DNA of 64,000 bases. Origin: Paenibacillus glucanolyticus NBRC 15330 (GTDB lineage: Bacteria > Bacillota > Bacilli > Paenibacillales > Paenibacillaceae). A program made the position numbers and the translations under genes. The number at the start of each line of letters is the position of its first letter. Position 1 is the first letter of the stretch. Shown piece after piece: positions 59,097-64,000 of this stretch. The stretch spans positions 62,001 to 126,000 of the forward strand of contig NZ_BIMC01000014.1 in the NCBI RefSeq assembly GCF_004000885.1, given 5' to 3'. Below the pieces are notes generated by a model, which was not told where the DNA came from, ran no database searches, and saw only the letters and a program-made list of their open reading frames with translations.

Positions 59097-59912
59097 TTAT
59101 CTTCCTTGCTCTTGCATCACGACTTGCGACAAAAATCCGATTTTCCGAAGCCAGCCCTCGCACAGGCCCGTCCACTGCCCGACACTGACGTCCGCTTCGG
59201 CCAGCCCAAGTCCATGGCGCCCCTCCGGGAAGACATGAAGCTCAAACGGGATGCGCTGCTCACTTAGTGCCCTGGCATACATCAGGCTGTTCTCGACCGG
59301 AACCGCCCCATCATCAGCCGTATGCCACAGAAAGGCAGGCGGGGTCTCCGGTTTAACCGCCCACTCCAGGGACAGCGCCTGCCTCTTGTCCTCCGAAGGC
59401 TCCTCACCCAGCAGATTGAACATGGAGCCCTCATGGTAGTGATCTTTAAACGATATAACCGGGTAACACAGAATCGAAGCGTTCGGCCGTGAGCTATGCC
59501 GCTCCACAGCATCTGCCGACTCCGGGTTCCCTTCATCGAAATAAGTGCTGGCAGTAGCCGCGAGATGTCCGCCGGCAGAGAAGCCCAGGATCCCGATGCG
59601 GTCCGGATCGATGTTCCATTCCTCAGCATGATGTCTTACCAGACGGATCGCTCGCTGAGCATCCAGCAGCGGATGGGGATAGCGGTAAGGGGCCACGCGG
59701 TAATGAACCACAAAGGCCGATAAGCCAATCGAATTCAGCCACATGGCAACCGGACCGCCCTCGTGGTCTGCACGTCCTCCATAACCACCGCCCGGCAGCA
59801 CAAGCACGGCTCCGCGAGGCGAATCATTTTCCAAAATATAAGGTTTCATGTACGGTGCGAATTTCTCTTCCACCGACTCATATCCGGGAATATCCTCTTC
59901 CCAAAGCTTCAT
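59097..59912 (-). CDS. Alpha/beta hydrolase, acetylesterase-like (intracellular)
   Basis: A 271-residue esterase/lipase-like hydrolase: AVLVLPGGGYGGRADHEGGP (oxyanion Gly-rich loop), YPHPLLDAQRAIRLVRHHAE, nucleophile elbow IGILGFSAGGHLAATAST (Ser), Asp in AFLWHTADDGAVP and His in FPEGRHGLGLAE. This set is typical of the BD-FAE/pectin or xylan deacetylase-like group found in polysaccharide loci. The ATG of MKLWEEDIP follows AAGGA at nine bases; an earlier frame start is less likely. Confidence 0.85.
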   Translation of the reverse strand: MKLWEEDIPGYESVEEKFAPYMKPYILENDSPRGAVLVLPGGGYGGRADHEGGPVAMWLNSIGLSAFVVHYRVAPYRYPHPLLDAQRAIRLVRHHAEEWNIDPDRIGILGFSAGGHLAATASTYFDEGNPESADAVERHSSRPNASILCYPVISFKDHYHEGSMFNLLGEEPSEDKRQALSLEWAVKPETPPAFLWHTADDGAVPVENSLMYARALSEQRIPFELHVFPEGRHGLGLAEADVSVGQWTGLCEGWLRKIGFLSQVVMQEQGR

Positions 59913-59972
59913 TATACCCATTCCTTCCTGCTCCCTTGTCAATAGATTCACTTCCCTCCGTTCGCACCTTCC

Positions 59973-60290
59973 TCAAGTGCCAAGCAAATCCAGTCTGAGC
60001 GGTGTAAACGTATCCAGAAGAGCGGATGGCTCAAGGGCTTTCACCCCGTGCTCTGCTCCGCCGGGAATGACGATGGTGTCTCCCTGACGAACAAGGGTCT
60101 TCTCTCCGTTGATCTTAAATTCAATGACACCCTTCAAACAGTAACTCATCTGCTCATGAGGATGGGAGTGCAGTGCCCCTTCCGCCCCTTCTTCAAAATG
60201 AACCTCCATCATCATCAGCCCGATTCCCGGTTGAAACACCTTTCTTGTAACCCCGGGCTCCGCTTGCTCCCAAACTCCAATGGCCGCCAT
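59973..60290 (-). CDS. Cupin protein, KdgF-like
   Basis: A 105-residue single-cupin protein. Metal ligands are in LHSHPHEQMSYCLKG (two His and Gln) and IPGGAEHGVKALE (His); the end reads LLDTFTPLRLDLL. This pattern agrees with KdgF, which opens the ring of unsaturated uronates from pectin or alginate. A regulatory-type cupin remains possible. It lies in a polysaccharide-degradation locus, which supports KdgF. Upstream (60304-60331) are short repeats of ATCCATA with no clear role. Confidence 0.75.
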   Translation of the reverse strand: MAAIGVWEQAEPGVTRKVFQPGIGLMMMEVHFEEGAEGALHSHPHEQMSYCLKGVIEFKINGEKTLVRQGDTIVIPGGAEHGVKALEPSALLDTFTPLRLDLLGT

Positions 60291-60501
60291 GTTCCTCCTC
60301 CTCTGCTAATCCATAGTCCATAATCCATGTCTTAACTCTAAGCGATTTCTGCCTTCCGCAAGGAACAACAAGAAGAGCAACTGATGTCGATGTCCCCGCA
60401 CATCCCCGCTCTTCATGAAAAGGCGTCACTCTTGCGGCTTCCTTAATGCCCCTGCCTACTTCTTCGCCGCAGGTCCCGCGAATCCCTATATGAATATCAG
60501 A

Positions 60502-61629
60502 TTATTCACCGATCCTTTTCGCATCTGCCCAATGAGGCAGCAGCTCGGATTCCGCATAAGGCAGATGCCGTTCCGCCAGTCTTCCAAGCTCGCGCAGGGA
60601 ATAACGAATGAGAATGGCCTGCGTTCCCGCATTCATGTCCCCTTCCACCTCACCCATACCTAACGGAACAGCCGCGGGCATGTCGGGATAATACTCTCCC
60701 GGCTTTACCTGCGCCACATTCGGTGCTGGCGGGGAGTGATCGATCTCTCTGGAGAATCCTCCATCCTCACGCTTAAGCTGTGCCATGTTGTGCAGGGTAA
60801 TCTCGGTGATCTCGGCCAATGCCTGCATTGGCAGTTCCATTCTCATCGATGACAGCAGACTGATCGGATTCCGGATATAACACATATCCACTGCCCTCTC
60901 ATTTCGCAGGGCATGCCGCAATGAGCGGTATATCTCTGTCGTCCGCGGCAGCGGAACATGGAATCGGTTATAGAAGGTCAGCAGCTTAAAGGTCCCTGAA
61001 ATCTGGACATAGGGGGCGCCTTCTCCCCACAACCCGGTCTCCGGATCCTGCATGCTGGCGAAATAAGACAGCGCTTCTCTTAAAAAGGGCTGCCGCTGCT
61101 CCGCTGTCATCTGCATCAGATGCGGAGCGGAATTACACAATCTGTCGCAGCCGCGCCAGCTGTTTGCCAGACTGACCGAGCGGAGCCATTCGGCATAAAC
61201 CTCCGGTGAATCGCAGTATTCCGGCGCCATATTGCGATGGCCCGGCAGCGGATGCAAGGGAGCTGCTCCCAGCTTGTGAAGAGCCCCCAGACTATAACCA
61301 AGTGCACGGCCGACCATCACATCGTCCCTTCTCATCCGGGGATCGGCATCATAGAAAAAACCCGTTACCGGGTCTTGCTTCGCTTGAAAAAAACGGACGA
61401 TGCGATCTCTCCTCTCTGCGCTCAGCAAGCTGCCCGCTCCACAGCACTCGATGATATTCAGCGCTTGGGCCGTCGATTCGATATCGGGCGTAAACGCCTC
61501 TCCTCCCCTGGAGCTGCGGGCATAATAGAAGCCGCCGCTCACTTCATCATACTGAAGCGCAAGCCACTCGAAGAAACCTTCAAACAGCCCGTCACCACGT
61601 GCAACAAGGTCTTCTAAATAGGATTTCAT
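60502..61629 (-). CDS. Probable (alpha/alpha) toroid protein of unknown function
   Basis: A 375-residue protein without signal peptide. Repeated pattern of aromatic-Gly turns between helices: DEVSGGFYYARSS, DPVTGFFYDAD, DPETGLWGEG and REDGGFSREID, each after a helix, resembles (alpha/alpha)6 barrel enzymes such as terpene cyclase-like or family 88/105-type hydrolases, but I do not recognise a catalytic motif. It is coexpressed with GH43 (16 bases apart) and the sugar permease. A weak hairpin (GAAGAGC/GCTCTTC) lies downstream within 60370-60420. Confidence 0.65.
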   Translation of the reverse strand: MKSYLEDLVARGDGLFEGFFEWLALQYDEVSGGFYYARSSRGGEAFTPDIESTAQALNIIECCGAGSLLSAERRDRIVRFFQAKQDPVTGFFYDADPRMRRDDVMVGRALGYSLGALHKLGAAPLHPLPGHRNMAPEYCDSPEVYAEWLRSVSLANSWRGCDRLCNSAPHLMQMTAEQRQPFLREALSYFASMQDPETGLWGEGAPYVQISGTFKLLTFYNRFHVPLPRTTEIYRSLRHALRNERAVDMCYIRNPISLLSSMRMELPMQALAEITEITLHNMAQLKREDGGFSREIDHSPPAPNVAQVKPGEYYPDMPAAVPLGMGEVEGDMNAGTQAILIRYSLRELGRLAERHLPYAESELLPHWADAKRIGE

Positions 61630-61644
61630 TTCAAGCCCCCCCTT

Positions 61645-63072
61645 TCAGCTGCTTAGAACGTTATACGAAAAATTCCGGAAGATTACCTTGCCTTTACCAA
61701 CGGCATCCAATCCGATGCGAAGGCTCTGAAATCCGCCAAACGTGTTGTGATGAAACCCTGAGACGTCCACCACCTTGTCATATCGCATCCATTCCAGCCC
61801 ATCGAAGCTGTAATAGAAAAATACGGTATGCGCATCATTCACCAACCGCAGAAATGCCCTGCGAGTATGATTCGGCATCGTGCCGTATCCCTTGAATGAG
61901 CGGAAATGCCGTACTCCGTGCTCGTTGACTCCCATGCCGAGATATGCCTCATCATTATAATAGAGCAGCAGACGACCTTCTGCCGGTCCCTCCACAACGA
62001 CCTCGACCTCTGCCGAATAACGCTTACTGCCCGCCATATAGAGCAGCGGAGAAGCTGTGGCTTCCTCCGCTGCCGCTTCAGCAACCAGCTCATGATTCCC
62101 CGAACGGAACCGGACCGCAGGCTCCACACCCTCGCATTGCCAGTGCAGGCCCAGTTCAGAATCGTCAAAGGTATCAAGAAACGACGCTGCCTCATCTGCT
62201 GGAATCGCACCTTCCACACCATCCGGATGATCGATCCCTTGACGGCTTCCCGCAGCACGAAACCACCCGTCCGGGGTCCACTCGACCGGCTCAAGCAGGG
62301 TCTGCCTGCCAAGCGAATGAAATCCATTGGCATAGGCATGGTATACCATCCACCACTGACCGTCTGGAGAATCTATCAATGATACATGTCCTTTGGACCA
62401 CCATGACTCACTCCTGGATTCCGTGTGAACTATCGGGTTGTACGGAGAATGCTCCCACGGGCCCGAAGGCGTTCTGGATCTTGACGATACGGCCATATGG
62501 CTTGTAGGCGGACCAGCCGTCCCGCCTACAGCCACCGTCAAATAATAATAGTCATCGTGAAGGGTGATCTTCGGTCCTTCCAGACTGTATGCCTCCACTA
62601 CCCAGTCATCCGGATATCGCCAGCCGTCATACACGTGTCTGATTTCACCGGCAATCGCTAATCCATCCGCTGTCAGCTCTACACAATCACCTCCGGACAT
62701 ATGCAGATAACGCTTTCCGTCCGGTCCTGCCGTATGCCCTGGATCAATTCCCTTGATGCCCAAATTGATCGGTTTGCTCCATGGCCCTGCCGGACTGGGC
62801 GCCGTTACAACCCAGTTCGTTCTCCCCGCCGGATAATAGATATAGTACACCCCGTTATGCTCCACAAAATCCGGCGCCCACACGTCCCCCTCATAACGGG
62901 GGAGCGCAGCCCCAACCCTGCTCCAGTTCAGCAAATCGCGCGAATGCCAGATAATAAGCCCGGGCGTCAGCTTATAGGATGAATGCGTCATATAATAATC
63001 CGCGCCTACCCGGATGACCGAGGGGTCGGCATAATTCCCGGCAATAACAGGCGCATACTGTCTCTTTTCCAT
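61645..63072 (-). CDS. Glycoside hydrolase family 43 protein with C-terminal beta-sandwich
   Basis: A 475-residue five-bladed propeller enzyme, probably a xylosidase/arabinosidase/galactosidase. The base Asp is in GNYADPSVIRVGADYYM, the middle Asp in GDVWAPDFVEHNGVYYIYYP, and the acid Glu in AYSLEGPKITLHDDYYYLT. The last 150 residues form a beta-rich accessory domain (DTFDDSELGLHWQCEG onward). No signal peptide, so it acts on imported oligosaccharides. The ATG is 21 bases after the permease stop codon, with GGGAGGAG at a rather long spacing. Confidence 0.9.
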   Translation of the reverse strand: MEKRQYAPVIAGNYADPSVIRVGADYYMTHSSYKLTPGLIIWHSRDLLNWSRVGAALPRYEGDVWAPDFVEHNGVYYIYYPAGRTNWVVTAPSPAGPWSKPINLGIKGIDPGHTAGPDGKRYLHMSGGDCVELTADGLAIAGEIRHVYDGWRYPDDWVVEAYSLEGPKITLHDDYYYLTVAVGGTAGPPTSHMAVSSRSRTPSGPWEHSPYNPIVHTESRSESWWSKGHVSLIDSPDGQWWMVYHAYANGFHSLGRQTLLEPVEWTPDGWFRAAGSRQGIDHPDGVEGAIPADEAASFLDTFDDSELGLHWQCEGVEPAVRFRSGNHELVAEAAAEEATASPLLYMAGSKRYSAEVEVVVEGPAEGRLLLYYNDEAYLGMGVNEHGVRHFRSFKGYGTMPNHTRRAFLRLVNDAHTVFFYYSFDGLEWMRYDKVVDVSGFHHNTFGGFQSLRIGLDAVGKGKVIFRNFSYNVLSS

Positions 63073-63092
63073 TAGCGATCCACAGCTCCTCC

Positions 63093-63971
63093 CTACCCCT
63101 TGATTGAACCCAGCAGCGCACCTTTCGCAAAATGCTTCTGCAGGAACGGATATACACACAGGATCGGCAGCGTCGCAATGACAATGACCGCCATCTTCAC
63201 CGTCTGCTCCGGCGGACGGACAAATTCGTCCATACCGGACGTGTCCGCTGCCAATCCGCTGGCCAGAATGACAATCTGCCGCAGGATGACCTGGACAGGC
63301 CATTTGGCCGCATCATTCAGATACAGAATCGCCGACATATAGGTGTTCCAGTAGGTTACCGCATAGAAAAGCGATATCGTTGCAATGGCCGGCATCGACA
63401 GCGGGATGACAATCCGGAACAGAATGCCCCAATCGCCTGCGCCGTCGATCTTTGCGGATTCCTCCAATCCCTCAGGCAGGTTCTGGAAGAAGTTTCGCAT
63501 GATAATGAGATTGAAGGCGTTGATGGCCGTCGGGACAATCAGCGCTGCATAGGTATCGATCAGGCCCATCTCCTTCACAACGAGGAACGTGGGAATCATA
63601 CCGCCGCTGAAGAGCATCGTGAACAATACCATGAACATTATGAAGTTTCGGCCGTCCAGATCCCTCCGCGACAGTCCGTATGCCATCAGGCAGGTTAACA
63701 GCATGCTGAACAAGGTGCCGAAGAAGGTTACCCCCACGGAAACGCCAAGCGAGCGAAAAACGGTATTGGTTGAAAATACATATTTATAGGCATCCAGGGA
63801 CCATACGGTCGGAAACAGGACAAACTGCTTCTGCGCCAGCTCCGTCACCGTTGTGAAGGATCCGGCGATGACATGAAGGAAAGGCAGAATCGTAACCAGG
63901 CCAATGATCGACAGCAGCGTATAGTTCACGATATCGAAGATTCGGCTCGAAATCGTTTTATCTTGTACCAT
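63093..63971 (-). CDS. Carbohydrate ABC transporter permease, LplC/YtcP type
   Basis: A 292-residue permease with six helices and the EAA loop LEESAKIDGAGDWGILFRIV. The end YPFLQKHFAKGALLGSIKG is typical of the LplC/YtcP group, which imports oligosaccharides such as rhamnogalacturonan fragments. AAAGGTGG precedes the ATG. Just upstream, bases 64000-63989 read Ser-Ile-Lys-stop on the minus strand and could be the end of a partner permease or binding protein cut by the window, so the operon probably begins outside. Confidence 0.93.
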   Translation of the reverse strand: MVQDKTISSRIFDIVNYTLLSIIGLVTILPFLHVIAGSFTTVTELAQKQFVLFPTVWSLDAYKYVFSTNTVFRSLGVSVGVTFFGTLFSMLLTCLMAYGLSRRDLDGRNFIMFMVLFTMLFSGGMIPTFLVVKEMGLIDTYAALIVPTAINAFNLIIMRNFFQNLPEGLEESAKIDGAGDWGILFRIVIPLSMPAIATISLFYAVTYWNTYMSAILYLNDAAKWPVQVILRQIVILASGLAADTSGMDEFVRPPEQTVKMAVIVIATLPILCVYPFLQKHFAKGALLGSIKG

Positions 63972-64000
63972 AGCGGTCCACCTTTCTGTTATTTAATAGA

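Noticed and set aside
60304..60331. Short repeats of ATCCATA-like text before the cupin gene.
   Set aside because: Only two or three imperfect copies of 9 bases with no symmetry or promoter relation; not enough to call an operator.
1..64000. CRISPR arrays, tRNA/rRNA genes, insertion sequences, prophage genes.
   Set aside because: No repeat-spacer pattern, cloverleaf, transposase or phage structural gene was recognised by reading; short diverged elements could still have been missed.

Overview
The window looks like chromosomal DNA of an endospore-forming, Gram-positive Firmicute, most likely Paenibacillus or a close relative. Evidence: GGAGG-type ribosome binding sites throughout, sporulation genes (spoIIP, gpr, spoVAC-AD-AE, sigK), competence genes, a leucyl-tRNA synthetase T-box, a CIRCE-controlled hrcA operon and carbohydrate-utilisation genes. 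Base composition by eye is a little above 50% GC. No rRNA, tRNA, IS element, prophage or CRISPR array was recognised.

From 1 to about 35 kb the window carries, almost entirely on the minus strand, the core block known in Bacillus subtilis as yqeG to dnaJ. In transcription order it reads yqeG-yqeH-aroE-yhbY-nadD-yqeK-rsfS-cvfB-yqeM, then (after an insertion) comER/comEA-comEB-comEC, holA, rpsT, gpr, spoIIP, yqxA, lepA, hemW, hrcA, grpE, dnaK, dnaJ. Departures from the B. subtilis plan are: a thermosome-like (group III) chaperonin gene between hrcA and grpE; an ECF sigma/anti-sigma pair between comEC and holA; leuS with its T-box beside comER; and a four-gene sugar module (isomerase, two Gfo/Idh/MocA dehydrogenases, AraC regulator) with a good cre site between yqeM and leuS.

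From 35 to 42 kb lie a MoxR-DUF58-transglutaminase operon, the spoVAC-AD-AE operon for dipicolinate uptake, and a 37-residue membrane peptide gene. From 42 to 52 kb the content is more accessory: an M42 aminopeptidase, an MFS exporter, an ABC importer operon ending in a RutB-like cysteine hydrolase, an MpsC-family gene, an acetyl-xylan-esterase-like gene, a sugar isomerase and two small unknown genes.

From 52 to 57 kb is a four-carbon acid sugar cluster: a GntR regulator divergent from a beta-hydroxyacid dehydrogenase, a GntP permease and a DUF1537 kinase. The divergent promoter region holds four TTGTATACAA-like sites at an exact 21-bp pitch. An uninterrupted sigK follows. The last 6 kb is a plant-polysaccharide locus, probably pectin-related: two esterases, a KdgF-like cupin, an unidentified probable alpha/alpha-toroid protein, a GH43 enzyme and an LplC/YtcP-type permease that runs off the edge of its operon.

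The most notable items are the group III chaperonin under CIRCE control, the phased operator array, a predicted spoIIP leader that would hide the ribosome binding site, and a ComEA without its usual oligomerisation domain.
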